Source of the DNA: Mesorhizobium sp. L-8-3 | GTDB taxonomy: Bacteria > Pseudomonadota > Alphaproteobacteria > Rhizobiales > Rhizobiaceae | DNA length: 64,000 bases | Assembly: GCF_016756615.1 (NCBI RefSeq) | Contig: NZ_AP023262.1 | Coordinates: 7,441,501-7,505,500, forward strand | Direction: 5' to 3' | Shown here: positions 28,326-37,351 of the stretch, in pieces | Layout: each line of letters begins with the position of its first letter | How positions within the stretch are numbered: the first letter of the stretch is position 1 | Notes under the pieces: generated by a model | The model's input: the letters and a program-made list of their open reading frames with translations, nothing else | Databases searched by the model: none | What the model was told of the DNA's origin: nothing | Translations under genes and position numbers: made by a program

Positions 28326-29273
28326 TCAATAGGGTTTGGCGAGGCTCACTTTCTTTCCAATATGATCTCGCCATAGCCCTAGCCGCTTTATTCGATATTC
28401 AACAAGTTCCGGTGAGGTCCCGAAGAAGGACGCGATCTCGGGGGCACTTTTGCCACCCGAGACCATACGCTTGATCGGGTCTCGTGGAAGCAAAGTTGCC
28501 GATGCCAAGAAATACGCGTCGTGCTCTTCAGCGCTATCATATGTTCGACCGAAGCAGCCAGCAATCTTAGCTATCTTGGTTAGCTTGTGCCCGGCAAGAA
28601 TATGCCAATATTCCTCAAGGAGCGTCACTCTTTGTCTCTCAACGGTATGGTAGTCGTTTAAAAAGACAACCCACCTATCCTGATCGGAATTTAAGGGAAC
28701 GCTCATAGCGGACCACTCGCCTCGCGACGGTCCAGCAAGTGTGTTCTTTGCCTTTCCAGTAATACAGGAGGTATCCCGCAATCGCTCTACCATAACAGAA
28801 TCAACAACCAAATAGAATGGATCTAGCGGGTCGCTTTTCTTCAGCCCTAAATCTTTTCGGAAATCTTCGGCCGTCTGCTCCAGCTCTTCCTTTGACATGG
28901 CGATAACTTCGGCATCTATCGGCGCGCTGCTCGGTTCTGATATGTCACCCTTAGTGTAGTGCTGACGAAGACACACGGCAGCGTCCAGTAGGGTTTGCAC
29001 AGTCTTGGAGGACGCGTTTTTGCCAGCGCGGAAGTGAACGAATGCCACCCGATCAAAGCCAAGCTCGTGTTCATCGGCATCGGGGCCGAGCCACTCGAGC
29101 AGCCTAATTTTGGAATTGTTGTCGGGCGACCCGTCGCCCCGCTCGATGCGGGCCAGCGTGGAGAAGCTGATTCCCACAATCCCCGATAATGCCCTTATAC
29201 TAAGACCTTCGCGTTCCCGCTTCTCGCGGACCGCCCCGACGAGCTTTTCTTCGAATTCGTTCATGTTCACCAT
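28326..29273 (-). CDS. XRE regulator with ImmA/IrrE-like domain, altered HExxH
   Basis: 315 aa. Residues ~10-60 form a Cro/CI HTH (LSIRALSGIVGISFSTLARIERG). The C-terminal half resembles the ImmA/IrrE metallopeptidase domain, but its zinc motif reads LLEEYWHILAGH: the first His of HExxH is Glu, so peptidase activity is doubtful. An unusual tail (SAPEIASFFGTSPELVEYRIKRLGL) follows. ImmA/XRE proteins typically control mobile or defence genes by relieving repression. It is divergent from the E2-like gene. Start uncertain: ATG at 29273 or 29264, neither with a strong ribosome site. Confidence 0.75.
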   Translation of the reverse strand: MVNMNEFEEKLVGAVREKREREGLSIRALSGIVGISFSTLARIERGDGSPDNNSKIRLLEWLGPDADEHELGFDRVAFVHFRAGKNASSKTVQTLLDAAVCLRQHYTKGDISEPSSAPIDAEVIAMSKEELEQTAEDFRKDLGLKKSDPLDPFYLVVDSVMVERLRDTSCITGKAKNTLAGPSRGEWSAMSVPLNSDQDRWVVFLNDYHTVERQRVTLLEEYWHILAGHKLTKIAKIAGCFGRTYDSAEEHDAYFLASATLLPRDPIKRMVSGGKSAPEIASFFGTSPELVEYRIKRLGLWRDHIGKKVSLAKPY

Positions 29274-29503
29274 TGTGCGATCAGCACACCTTGACACGCT
29301 TCGCTCCAGAATGCATCCTGTGCTGGTGACACAGACTCGCACATTGGCAAGCAAAATGAAAGTGTTGTTGACCGACGATGCGCGGGCTGAGTTGCATCGG
29401 ATTGGCGTCGGTTTGGACGCGCGCCGGCCCGTGCGGGTGAAGGACGGGGGCATCGTTATCCTCGACCCACAGCCCACATCACCCACTGTCCAGGAGAAAA
29501 GTA

Positions 29504-29647
29504 ATGAGCAACAGCAAGGAGCGGGAGGACCCGCAGCCCGATCATGGCAAAGGTCCACCCGGCGGCAAAGGTCGTCCGGTAGATCACGGGCGCCCCGTGC
29601 CGGATCACGGATCGTCGGCCTCGCCGGCAACTACGCCGGGCAGCTAG
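29504..29647 (+). CDS. Small His/Gly/Pro-rich protein
   Basis: 47 codons, AGGAGAAAAGTA before the ATG. The sequence contains repeated PDHG/VDHG units (QPDHGKGPPGGKGRPVDHG, PVPDHG). Codon third positions are GC-rich in this frame and less so in the overlapping frame, favouring translation. Its stop lies 5 nt before the likely start of the E2-like gene. Function unknown; leader or carrier roles are guesses. Confidence 0.5.
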   Translation: MSNSKEREDPQPDHGKGPPGGKGRPVDHGRPVPDHGSSASPATTPGS

Positions 29648-29652
29648 AGAAT

Positions 29653-30321
29653 GTGCAACGGGCATACCCCGGCGCAACTCTCCTCCCCGATGACCATGGA
29701 GTATGGCTTCTCGCTCGCAGCCAAGTGATAGATGGCTTATCGCGAGAAGCCATATTCCTTATTGCCCTACCAGAAACGCCAGCGGTCGAGCCGCGTGGAT
29801 GGGCGTTCTGGCAGCAAGATGGGCAGGTCGAATGGATCGGCCCGCGACATACCAATTTCCCTGACGGCTCGGTGTGCGCTTATCACCCCATGCTCGATAA
29901 AGCTTGGTCGCCAGGCAGTGATTTGTGCACGTTGCTGGACCTTTATAGCGTATGGGCGCTTCGCCAGCTTCATTTGGTGGTGTTTGATCGGTGGCCGGGA
30001 CGCCAGTATGCGATGCTGGATGAACTGGGCCAAGCTGATCCCTATTATCGGCTAACCCAGTTTAAGGAGGCCGAGCTTTGCAACTGCGGATCAAATCGGC
30101 GCTATGGCGAATGCTGCCGGCCGCATGATCTGAAGCTACCCTTCCCGTCGATTCTGCACGCCTTCAAAAGCCGCAATCTCGGTCTCGGCATCTTTGATCG
30201 AGCCCCTCCCGCCGAAATTGCAGTGTTGATCGCCGAAGGAGGACAAAATCCCCCACCCCCCATGCTAGGGGTTCACTCTACTCTGCGGGCTCATGTCGCG
30301 GACGTAAGGGGGAATCCTTAG
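29653..30321 (+). CDS. E2-like (UBC-fold) protein with SEC-C motif
   Basis: About 222 aa from the GTG start; the frame stays open upstream, so the start is uncertain. The core YPGATLLPDDHGVWLLAR ... IFLIALPETPAVEPRGWAFW ... HTNFPDGSVCAYHP ... WALRQLHLVVFDRWPG follows the layout of prokaryotic E2 (ubiquitin-conjugating-like) domains, with the Cys of GSVCAY as candidate catalytic residue after an HTNFPDG turn. The C-terminal CNCGSNRRYGECC is a SEC-C zinc motif. Such proteins usually sit with ThiF/E1, multi-ubiquitin-like and JAB genes in defence islands; none of these is here, so it is an orphan or remnant. The E2 call is inference from pattern. Confidence 0.5.
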   Translation: MQRAYPGATLLPDDHGVWLLARSQVIDGLSREAIFLIALPETPAVEPRGWAFWQQDGQVEWIGPRHTNFPDGSVCAYHPMLDKAWSPGSDLCTLLDLYSVWALRQLHLVVFDRWPGRQYAMLDELGQADPYYRLTQFKEAELCNCGSNRRYGECCRPHDLKLPFPSILHAFKSRNLGLGIFDRAPPAEIAVLIAEGGQNPPPPMLGVHSTLRAHVADVRGNP

Positions 30322-30576
30322 CTCTACATCCCGTAAGAGATGCTCGATCGGGTCAGAGGGAAAAGCATTCCGCTTCTGACGAAATCCCCAATGCCAGGTG
30401 CCGACGACTTCCGAGCCGTCGAACCATGTCGAGAAGTTCAGCTTCGGAAAATGCAGCAACACGCGGGCCGCCCACCATATTTTCTCAATATCGTGATCGC
30501 CTGGACCCTTTGCCCATGGGGTCCAGCCCTTGCATAGCCGTTGCGCCAATTCGCTGTTTCGCAACTTCAATCCCAC
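30265..30576 (-). CDS. Hypothetical protein, probably frameshifted at its 5' end
   Basis: 103 codons from a GTG: LAQRLCKGWTPWAKGPGDHDI, IWWAARVLLHFPKLNFSTWF, PSDPIEHLLRDVELRIPPYV. Upstream on the same strand a sensible N-terminus (MNKSGKFHLLAVRRLPYYDGYTP, starting ~30663) lies in another frame; the two join if one base is restored at the CCCC run near 30600. The intact ancestor would be ~130 aa. Unknown family. It overlaps the 3' end of the E2-like gene on the opposite strand. Confidence 0.45.
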   Translation of the reverse strand: MGLKLRNSELAQRLCKGWTPWAKGPGDHDIEKIWWAARVLLHFPKLNFSTWFDGSEVVGTWHWGFRQKRNAFPSDPIEHLLRDVELRIPPYVRDMSPQSRVNP

Positions 30577-30723
30577 GGAATGATGGATAAAATAACGGGG
30601 TATATCCGTCGTAATAGGGAAGTCTACGAACTGCCAGCAGGTGGAATTTACCAGATTTGTTCATCACTCTTGCACCAAATTCAACTTTAGGAGATGCTAA
30701 CTCGGCCTTGGGAGGGCTGGGGG

Positions 30724-31224
30724 ATGAGAATAAAAGCATTTGTGGCACTTGGTGCCACGGCAGCGCTGGGCGGCTGTCAAACAAGCGATCAAGCCGACTA
30801 CATGCAAATAGGCTACGGGCCTAGTTTCGACGTCGCCCACGCTCAATGCGAAATGCATAAGGGGTCGGTTGACCAAGGCTATATTGCTATCGGGTCCCCG
30901 GGCTTTGTTGCGGGGGCCGGAATCGGCAATGCCCTCGGCAACTTGGCTGCCGAAGACCAGTATATGAAGAACTGCCTCATCCTAAGCGGGTGGAAGCGTG
31001 CCCCGCATGGCCAGGGTGCCACGGCAGCTCCAGCCGTTGCTGGTGGCGCGCCACCGACACCCTATGGGATCCAGCGCGCACCTGGCAGCTGGATCAATAC
31101 GGCGCTGCTGGACTGGTCAGACGCGAATAACAAGTGCGTCGCCGGCGACAAGGCCGCGTGTGGGACTCGAGCGAAGCTTGGTGCGCAACTGAGAGCCGCC
31201 GGCATAAACCCGGCGCCGGTCTAG
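30724..31224 (+). CDS. Putative lipoprotein
   Basis: 166 aa. Signal sequence MRIKAFVALGATAALGGC with a lipobox-like LGGC. The mature part has a glycine-rich segment (GSPGFVAGAGIGNALGNLA) that resembles a membrane-inserting glycine-zipper, and several cysteines. GGGAGG precedes the ATG. Five nt separate it from a second lipoprotein gene, then 2 nt to the thermonuclease, so the three form an operon. Function unknown. Confidence 0.72.
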   Translation: MRIKAFVALGATAALGGCQTSDQADYMQIGYGPSFDVAHAQCEMHKGSVDQGYIAIGSPGFVAGAGIGNALGNLAAEDQYMKNCLILSGWKRAPHGQGATAAPAVAGGAPPTPYGIQRAPGSWINTALLDWSDANNKCVAGDKAACGTRAKLGAQLRAAGINPAPV

Positions 31225-31229
31225 GGGCC

Positions 31230-31616
31230 ATGCAGTGGAACCTGGCGATCTGCCTTGGCATCGTTCTGGCATTGAGCGGCTGCGCAGCGGATTATCTCAA
31301 TCACTATGACAGCGTGACGCTCTCTGCCGGCGACGCCAATCGCGCCAATAGTCTCGCCCAGACAGTCGACCCGTTCAACCCGAACAGTCAGAACACGCAT
31401 ATCGAGGGCGACGGCCAGCGAACAGCTGGAGTCATCCAGGCCTTTCGCGGAATCCCGCTGACACCGCCAGGCCAAGGTGCGCGCCAAGGTGGCGGCGGGG
31501 ACTCTGGCAATCATCCATGCGATCTGCGCAATGGGGTTGACAGCCTAGGCCGGGCTTGTGGTGAACGTGCCGCCGAAGCGAAACCGGGCGGCCGCACCGG
31601 ACATGAGGCGAACTAG
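31230..31616 (+). CDS. Putative lipoprotein of rhizobial plasmid/island type
   Basis: 128 aa. Signal sequence ending in the lipobox LALSGC, then AADYLNHYDSVTLSAGDANRANSLAQTVDPFNP, a pattern I associate with small lipoproteins encoded on rhizobial plasmids and islands. Glycine-rich, probably disordered C-terminus. Between the preceding lipoprotein and the thermonuclease, closely spaced. Function unknown. Confidence 0.72.
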   Translation: MQWNLAICLGIVLALSGCAADYLNHYDSVTLSAGDANRANSLAQTVDPFNPNSQNTHIEGDGQRTAGVIQAFRGIPLTPPGQGARQGGGGDSGNHPCDLRNGVDSLGRACGERAAEAKPGGRTGHEAN

Positions 31617-31618
31617 CA

Positions 31619-32401
31619 ATGCTGCGTAGAATGCGATCGCCTCGCCGGAGGCCACTTGGCGTGGTGCAAAGGCGCCTGATCTTGGTGACGGTGGCCGCGG
31701 CTGGCGCTCTGGCTGCGCAAACGGCCATGCAACACAGCGACCACATGCCCGAGCTCCATCTGCCGAATTGGACCAGCGCGCGCCTGGCGACGATTGCCGG
31801 CGTGGCATCCGTCATCGACGGCGACACGATCGAAATCCACGGCCAGCGCATCCGCTTCAACGGCATCGACGCGCCGGAGAGCCAGCAGCTTTGTAAAAAT
31901 GCGAGCGGGGCCGAATATCCTTGCGGGCGGCGATCGGCCGCCGCGCTGGACGGCTTCCTGGCAGCCTCGAAGCCGGTGCAATGCACCTTCGTGACCTGGG
32001 ACCGCTATCATCGCTATGTCGGCGACTGCCGGCGCGCCGATGGCGCCAGCGTTGCCGCCTGGATGGTCGAGCACGGCCAGGCGCTGGATTGGCCCCGCTA
32101 CAGCCACGGCACCTACGCAGAGAAGCAGGCGACGGCCGAGGCGTCGAAAGTCGGCATTTGGGTCGGCAAGTTTCAGTCGCCGTGGGATTGGCGCACGGAG
32201 CATGCAGACGGCGCGGCTCCGTCGAGCCAGCCGCTCGGCATCAGCCGCCACCAGGTCGCGCAGAGCTATTCGTGCCAGCCACGGCGGACCTGTTCGCAGA
32301 TCGGCTCCTGTGAGGAAGCCCAATGGTATCTCAGCAACTGCCCTTGGGGCCGGAAGCTGGATCGGGACGGCGACGGCGTGGCGTGCGAGACGTTGTGCTA
32401 A
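31619..32401 (+). CDS. Thermonuclease-family protein with excalibur motif
   Basis: 260 aa. An N-terminal transmembrane or signal anchor (RLILVTVAAAGALAAQTA) precedes a staphylococcal-nuclease fold: SVIDGDTIEI ... RIRFNGIDAPE ... VGDCRRADGASVAAWMVEHGQAL. The tail is a calcium-binding excalibur repeat (DRDGDGVACE). It likely cuts DNA or RNA outside the inner membrane. It follows the second lipoprotein by 2 nt. An IS fossil abuts its 3' end. Confidence 0.85.
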   Translation: MLRRMRSPRRRPLGVVQRRLILVTVAAAGALAAQTAMQHSDHMPELHLPNWTSARLATIAGVASVIDGDTIEIHGQRIRFNGIDAPESQQLCKNASGAEYPCGRRSAAALDGFLAASKPVQCTFVTWDRYHRYVGDCRRADGASVAAWMVEHGQALDWPRYSHGTYAEKQATAEASKVGIWVGKFQSPWDWRTEHADGAAPSSQPLGISRHQVAQSYSCQPRRTCSQIGSCEEAQWYLSNCPWGRKLDRDGDGVACETLC

Positions 32402-32445
32402 CGCGGCGCCCTGAGTTGCGCTTCAAAGGCCCCAGCCCCACCGAC

Positions 32446-32745
32446 ATGGTCGAGACCCACATCGAGACCAGCGCCGAGGTCAGGGTCGAGCGGCGATGCT
32501 ACATCTCCTCTCGCATCCTCACCGCAAAAACTTTCGCCGAGGCCGCCCCTTGGGGATCGAGAACGGGCTACGCTGGGTTCTCGATGTCCAATTCAAGGAT
32601 GATCAGTCCCGCCTGCGCCGCAGCCACGGCGCCACAAACATGGCCATGGTCCGCCACCTCGCCCTCAACCTCATCCGAGCCATGTCCGGAAAACAATCCA
32701 TCAAGGGAAAGCGAAAACTCGCGACCTGGGATACCGACTACCTGA
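32446..32745 (+). pseudogene. ISAs1-family transposase remnant (3' part)
   Basis: VERRCYISSRILTAKTFAEA in one frame continues, after a shift near 32545, as LGIENGLRWVLDVQFKDDQSRLR and HGATNMAMVRHLALNLIRA in another. That is the conserved C-terminal third of ISAs1-family transposases (RRCYISS ... HWGIENxLHWVLDV). The catalytic front part and both ends are gone. Confidence 0.88.
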
Positions 32746-33121
32746 TTGCAGTTCTCCAATTCCGGGTGGTCGACCCATGCCAGCATAATGGGAGGATATT
32801 TGCTGCTCTTTCCTCGTCCCGCTATTGGAGGAAACGGCACCGCGACCTTGATGCAGTGTCATGGATGGATAGGGCATTATTCGGGAACCGAACCAATCCA
32901 CAGAAATATTTTGTTGGTATTTTTGTTGGTCCGCGCTGCTATTGCTCCATGCCGAGGCAATTGAAAACGAATTCAAATTTCCTCTACTTGGATTCCGCCT
33001 CTGGCACCAAAATTCGCCTAACGTCTTGTAAATCCTCGAGAGTGGTATCCAGACCGATTCCGGTGGGGCACTCTGCGCGAACGATCGTGTGTGGCTCCGT
33101 CTGCGTCTGAGCCCGGAGCGG
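32746..33121. other. Intergenic, no gene seen
   Basis: AT-richer stretch between the ISAs1 fossil and the cyclase gene; possibly the boundary between accessory DNA and chromosomal core. No supported frame. Confidence 0.4.
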
Positions 33122-34855
33122 TCACTCCCGCAAACCCGCCTTCCTCAAGCCGTCGAGCAGCAAGTTCAAGTCGTCCGTGCGTCTGTAGGCCGCGATGGTC
33201 CGAACCCACGCAATTGAGAAATCGGGACTGATCCGCAGAACCTCCGCCAAGGCGTCGCGCGCAAGAGCGGTCTCTCCAAGTTGGCCGTAGGTCGCGGCAA
33301 GATAGAAGTGAGACGGCAGATGCTGCGGATTGTGGGTGACGCTCCGCTTGATGAACGCCGCCGCCTCCCTGAAGCGGTGCATCGTGAGATGAGCCTGGCC
33401 GAGATAGAGGGTGTAGTAGAACGGATAGAATGGATTGAGGCGCTTTGCCTTCTCGATCAAACCGGCGACCTGCTCCGGCTCGCCTGCGAAATTCAGGATG
33501 CCGGCGAGATTGGCATAAGCCTCGGCGTTGCCGGGCTCAACCTCGACCCACCGTCTTGCGGCCACCAGGGCCTGGTCGTGTTGCCTCTTGAAAAGATGAA
33601 CGGAGCCCAGCGCTTCGTAGACCAGGGGAATTGACGGTTCGAGCTCCTTGGCTTTCAGCGCCAGATCGAAAGCCCGGTCCAGCGCCTCGGTGGCACCCGC
33701 GAACCAGTCATGCAAGTACGTCTCTGCCAGGGCCGCGTGCGCTGCAGCATAATTCGGGTCGAGCTCGATCGCTCTCTCGTAAAGCCGCCGTGCGGCCGCA
33801 TTGCCGTTCTTCGAGAACAAGCGATATTGCTCACGTCCGCGCAGGACACAATCGTAGGCTTCCGGATTATCGGTTTCGATGCGAGGCGCGCACGCGTCGT
33901 CCCCCTTCACGAGTTTCACCTCGAGGCTGCGCACAATCCGTTCCGTCACGTCGTCCTGCACGGCGAAAATGTCTGCGAGCCCCCGATCGTAGCGCTCGGC
34001 CCAGAGATGCCCTCCAGAGCGTCCGTCAATCAACTGCGCTGTGATCCGCACGCGCTCACCGGCCTTTCGTACACTGCCTTCCAGAATGTAGCGAACGCCG
34101 AGATCGCGGCAGACATCCTGCGCTTTGACCGCCTTTTTCTTGTAGGTAAAGGTGGAATTCCGCGAGATCACCACAAGCCCGTGTATCTTCGAGATCTCGG
34201 TAATGATGTCCTCGGTGATGCCATCGGCGAAATATTCCTGCTCCTGATCGCCGCTCATGTTGTCGAATGGCAGGACGGCAATGGAGGGCCGGTCGGGCGG
34301 GGGCATCTCGGCAGGCGCCGTGACTTCAACCGCCGCTTCTTGATCCGGGTGCCAATGCCACACTCTCAGCGGACGGTCGATATTCTTCACTTCCTTGAGC
34401 CCCTGGTCCTCGAACCGGAGGCTGATGCGATCCCGCACTTGTTCGTAGACGGCCTCGGAAATGCAGATTCCGCCGGGGGTTGCGAGGCCTTCAAGCCGCG
34501 TCGCGACGTTGACGCCGTCACCGTGGATATCGTCGCCGTCGATCACCACATCGCCCAGGTTGATCCCGGCGCGGAACTCAATCCGCTTGTCGTGCGGCAA
34601 GACGGCGTTACGTTCAGCCAGGCCCTTTTGTATCTCGGCGGCGGCGCGCACCGCACCCACGACGCTCGCGAACTCCACCAGAATGCCATCGCCCATCAGC
34701 TTGACTGTTCGCCCGTGATGCTCGCTGAGCTTGGGATCGATGAGATTGGCCTGCAGGGCCTTGAAAGCCGTAAGCGTACCCTCTTCGTCGGCCCTGATCA
34801 GCCGCGAGTAGCCGACTGCATCGGCGGCGAAGATCGCGGCAAGATGGCGTTCCAT
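33122..34855 (-). CDS. Class III adenylate cyclase with TPR domain
   Basis: 577 aa, cytoplasmic. Residues ~1-180: class III nucleotide cyclase domain (LAAIFAADAVGYSRLI, GDGILVEFASVVGAV, GINLGDVVIDGDDIHGDGVNVA). ~200-330: a TolB-like/FlgO-like linker (PSIAVLPFDNMSGD, EDIITEISK). ~360-577: TPR repeats (AIELDPNYAAAHAALAETYL and similar). This architecture is expanded in Mesorhizobium and Bradyrhizobium; it links an unknown signal to cAMP. The ATG at 34855 gives MERHLAAIFAADA; upstream frame has no cyclase similarity. Confidence 0.9.
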   Translation of the reverse strand: MERHLAAIFAADAVGYSRLIRADEEGTLTAFKALQANLIDPKLSEHHGRTVKLMGDGILVEFASVVGAVRAAAEIQKGLAERNAVLPHDKRIEFRAGINLGDVVIDGDDIHGDGVNVATRLEGLATPGGICISEAVYEQVRDRISLRFEDQGLKEVKNIDRPLRVWHWHPDQEAAVEVTAPAEMPPPDRPSIAVLPFDNMSGDQEQEYFADGITEDIITEISKIHGLVVISRNSTFTYKKKAVKAQDVCRDLGVRYILEGSVRKAGERVRITAQLIDGRSGGHLWAERYDRGLADIFAVQDDVTERIVRSLEVKLVKGDDACAPRIETDNPEAYDCVLRGREQYRLFSKNGNAAARRLYERAIELDPNYAAAHAALAETYLHDWFAGATEALDRAFDLALKAKELEPSIPLVYEALGSVHLFKRQHDQALVAARRWVEVEPGNAEAYANLAGILNFAGEPEQVAGLIEKAKRLNPFYPFYYTLYLGQAHLTMHRFREAAAFIKRSVTHNPQHLPSHFYLAATYGQLGETALARDALAEVLRISPDFSIAWVRTIAAYRRTDDLNLLLDGLRKAGLRE

Positions 34856-35120
34856 AGGGTCCTGCCTCCACAAACCCCGGAATCGTAAGGGAGAACCTCT
34901 CCGCCGTTGGATTGCTGAGCGCTTGCAGCGGTTTCGAGCGGGGCACTCTACCACGCGGCAGCGTAAGCAACTATGATGAATCGTGGCCATGAGTACGTTC
35001 GCGAGCACCAGAAGTCTCGTCAAGAATGGAACCGCACACCTTCAGACAAGGCAGGCTGAAGATGATCAGGCCAAGATCATGATCGATGGTACACGTATAC
35101 GCGTCAGGGAGGTGCAAATC

Positions 35121-35555
35121 ATGACGACCGAGGATGAAGTCCGCAAAGCATCAGAACAATTCTATGCCGCGCTGAATCGCATGACCAAAGGGGACAGCGG
35201 TGCGCTGGCCGACATATGGTCGCATGGCGCGGCCGTCACGGCCATGCACCCGATCGGTGGCCGGGAAGTTGGATGGGACGCCGTCAGGGCGTCGTTTGAC
35301 CGGGTGGCTCAACTCGCCTCCGACGGCAGGGTTGAACTGAAGGATCAACTTATTCGGGTCGCCGGGAATGTCGCATACGAGACGGGCGTCGAGCACGGGC
35401 AGGTGACGCTTGCCGGGTACGACGCCACCATCGAGCACCGCGTCACAAACATCTATCAGCAGGAAGGCGGAGCGTGGAGGTTGGTCCATCACCACACGGA
35501 CACGTCGCCCGCGATGCTGGACATACTCAGTCGGTTGCAACCGCCATCAGGGTAA
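35121..35555 (+). CDS. SnoaL/NTF2-like protein
   Basis: 144 aa with the NTF2-like cone pattern: an N-terminal helix (EVRKASEQFYAALNRM), DIWSHGAAVTAMHPIGG, and a C-terminal strand WRLVHHHTDTSP. GGAGG lies 8 nt before the ATG. Proteins of this family bind or isomerise small molecules; a substrate cannot be inferred. It lies between two cyclase genes but is not overlapped by either. Confidence 0.82.
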   Translation: MTTEDEVRKASEQFYAALNRMTKGDSGALADIWSHGAAVTAMHPIGGREVGWDAVRASFDRVAQLASDGRVELKDQLIRVAGNVAYETGVEHGQVTLAGYDATIEHRVTNIYQQEGGAWRLVHHHTDTSPAMLDILSRLQPPSG

Positions 35556-35987
35556 GCCGGGGCGCACATACGGGCAGCGCTGCCCGAGGTCCTGGCCCAG
35601 CTACCTGACGATGCGCCGGACTCCAAACAGGAGTTGTTCGGTGGCCGTCGCCCTTGTGGCAGCCGCCACTCGGGCAGCGTAGCGTCCGCGTCGAGCGGGC
35701 CGGTTGGCCTGACCCGCTGTCAAAGCTCAGGGATGGCGGCTCTGGTGGGACACTTTCAGCCAACCGTTCCCACAGCGCTCGAACGCGAGCCTTGGAAAAT
35801 CGCTTCCGAGCCGATGCGGACCTTGGGGCTCTACCTGACGATGGTCGGCTTGGATTGTGAGCGGTCGTTCGCACAGAGCCTGCATTGCCCGCTAACCTCA
35901 CCCCCGAAGATTTGATATCTTTCTGACATGTACGAAGAAAGCACGAGCCACGCGGCCGCCCAGGATTTATGACGGAAGGGGGCTGCG
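35556..35987. other. Intergenic, no gene seen
   Basis: Frames present on both strands but none has a ribosome site or recognisable content. It should include the promoter of the GAF-cyclase. Confidence 0.45.
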
Positions 35988-37271
35988 ATGCCATACTCAA
36001 CGCCCGCCAACGAGGCGGAACGGCTTGCTGCCGTTCGAGCGCTCAATGTCCTCGATACCGCGCCCGAGATCGCCTATGACGACATTGGCGAACTGGCTGC
36101 ACAGATTTGCCAGTGCCCCGTAGCCTATATCGGCTTGATGGACGACGATCGTCTCTGGCTCAAAGCCAAGTATGGCCTTCCGCCGGACTTTCACCAGTGT
36201 CCGCGCGAAATCGCATTCTGCACAACCACGGTTTGTGGCAGCGAGATGGTCATAGCGCCGGATCTGCGCAAAGATTCCCGATTCAACCAAATCCCGACTG
36301 TCACGGGCGAACCGCACTTCAAATTCTATTGCGGCATGCCGCTTGTAACCGACGAAGGTCATGCGTTGGGGACGCTGTGTGTCATGGATTTCGAACCGCA
36401 TCAGCTGACATTTGAACAGACACAGGCACTGCGCCGCCTTTCGCGTCAGGTGCTTTCCCAACTGGAACTTCACCGAAAGCTGATCGAATTCGACCAGGCA
36501 TTGAAAAAGCTCGATCACGCGCACGTGGACCTTTCTGCAGAGAAAGCGCGTACCGAAGAACTGCTCGCCAATATCCTTCCGGTGTCGATCGCAGAGGAAC
36601 TCAAGAAGAGCGGCAAGGTGCAGCCGAAATATGAGGCTTCAGCGACAATCCTGTTTGCGGATTTCAAGGGCTTCACGCTGCTGGCCGAACGCATGGAGCC
36701 CGCCACGCTTGTCGGGCTCCTGGACCAGTATTTCACGGCTTTTGACGAGATCGTGACGCGCCATGGGCTGGAAAAGCTCAAGACGATCGGCGATGCCTAC
36801 ATGGCCGTTGCCGGCGTGCCTCAGGCCAATCGCCGGCATCCAATCGATACTTGCCTCGCGGCGCTGGAAATCCAGGCCGTCACGGCCCGCATGAAGGCAC
36901 AGCGCGAGAAGATGCGGCTGCCGGCACTTGAGTTGCGTGTCGGAATCCACACCGGGCCGGTCATATCGGGCGTCGTCGGCCGACGGAAGTTCACCTTCGA
37001 TATCTGGGGCGATGCGGTGAACACGGCGGCGCTCATGGAGGAGAACGGCGCTCCTGGACGGATCAATGTTTCGGAAACCGTAGCCGGGAATGTCAAGACG
37101 CTGTTCGAACTGGAGCCGCGGGGCACCATCGAGACCAAGCACGGGCGCAGGCTCGAAATGTTCTTCCTCGACCGGCTGAAGCCGGAATATTCGCGCGATG
37201 TGCATGGCCACATGCCAGGCGAGAAATTTGTCGCCGAATGCAACCGACTGCTCGGCGGCTTTTCCGGCTAG
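35988..37271 (+). CDS. GAF-domain class III adenylate cyclase
   Basis: 427 aa, soluble. ~1-165: GAF domain (LNVLDTAPEIAYDDIGELAAQIC ... GEPHFKFYCGMPLVTDEGHALGTLCVMD), likely sensing a small ligand or redox state. ~170-215: helical coiled-coil linker. ~220-390: cyclase catalytic domain with metal-binding ILFADFKGFT, KLKTIGDAYM and FDIWGDAVNTAALM. The Lys and Asp at the purine-selecting positions favour ATP over GTP. GGAAGGGGGCTGCG precedes the ATG. Stands alone. Confidence 0.9.
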   Translation: MPYSTPANEAERLAAVRALNVLDTAPEIAYDDIGELAAQICQCPVAYIGLMDDDRLWLKAKYGLPPDFHQCPREIAFCTTTVCGSEMVIAPDLRKDSRFNQIPTVTGEPHFKFYCGMPLVTDEGHALGTLCVMDFEPHQLTFEQTQALRRLSRQVLSQLELHRKLIEFDQALKKLDHAHVDLSAEKARTEELLANILPVSIAEELKKSGKVQPKYEASATILFADFKGFTLLAERMEPATLVGLLDQYFTAFDEIVTRHGLEKLKTIGDAYMAVAGVPQANRRHPIDTCLAALEIQAVTARMKAQREKMRLPALELRVGIHTGPVISGVVGRRKFTFDIWGDAVNTAALMEENGAPGRINVSETVAGNVKTLFELEPRGTIETKHGRRLEMFFLDRLKPEYSRDVHGHMPGEKFVAECNRLLGGFSG

Positions 37272-37328
37272 TGACCTGGCGCCGAATTTTCATCCAGGGC
37301 ATGGCGGGTCACGGTCGATCACAAAAAG

Positions 37329-37351
37329 CCGGCCCGTGAGGGACGGGCCGG
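37329..37351 (-). terminator. Strong hairpin with T-run on minus strand
   Basis: CCGGCCCGT / ACGGGCCGG 9-bp stem with a 5-nt loop, 58 nt after the cyclase stop. The T-run (CTTTTTG) follows only when read on the minus strand, where no gene ends nearby. It may still fold and stabilise or end the cyclase transcript. Confidence 0.5.

Noticed and set aside
33710..34888. 392-codon open frame antisense to the TPR cyclase
   Set aside because: Antisense shadow; the sense strand has clear cyclase and TPR motifs.
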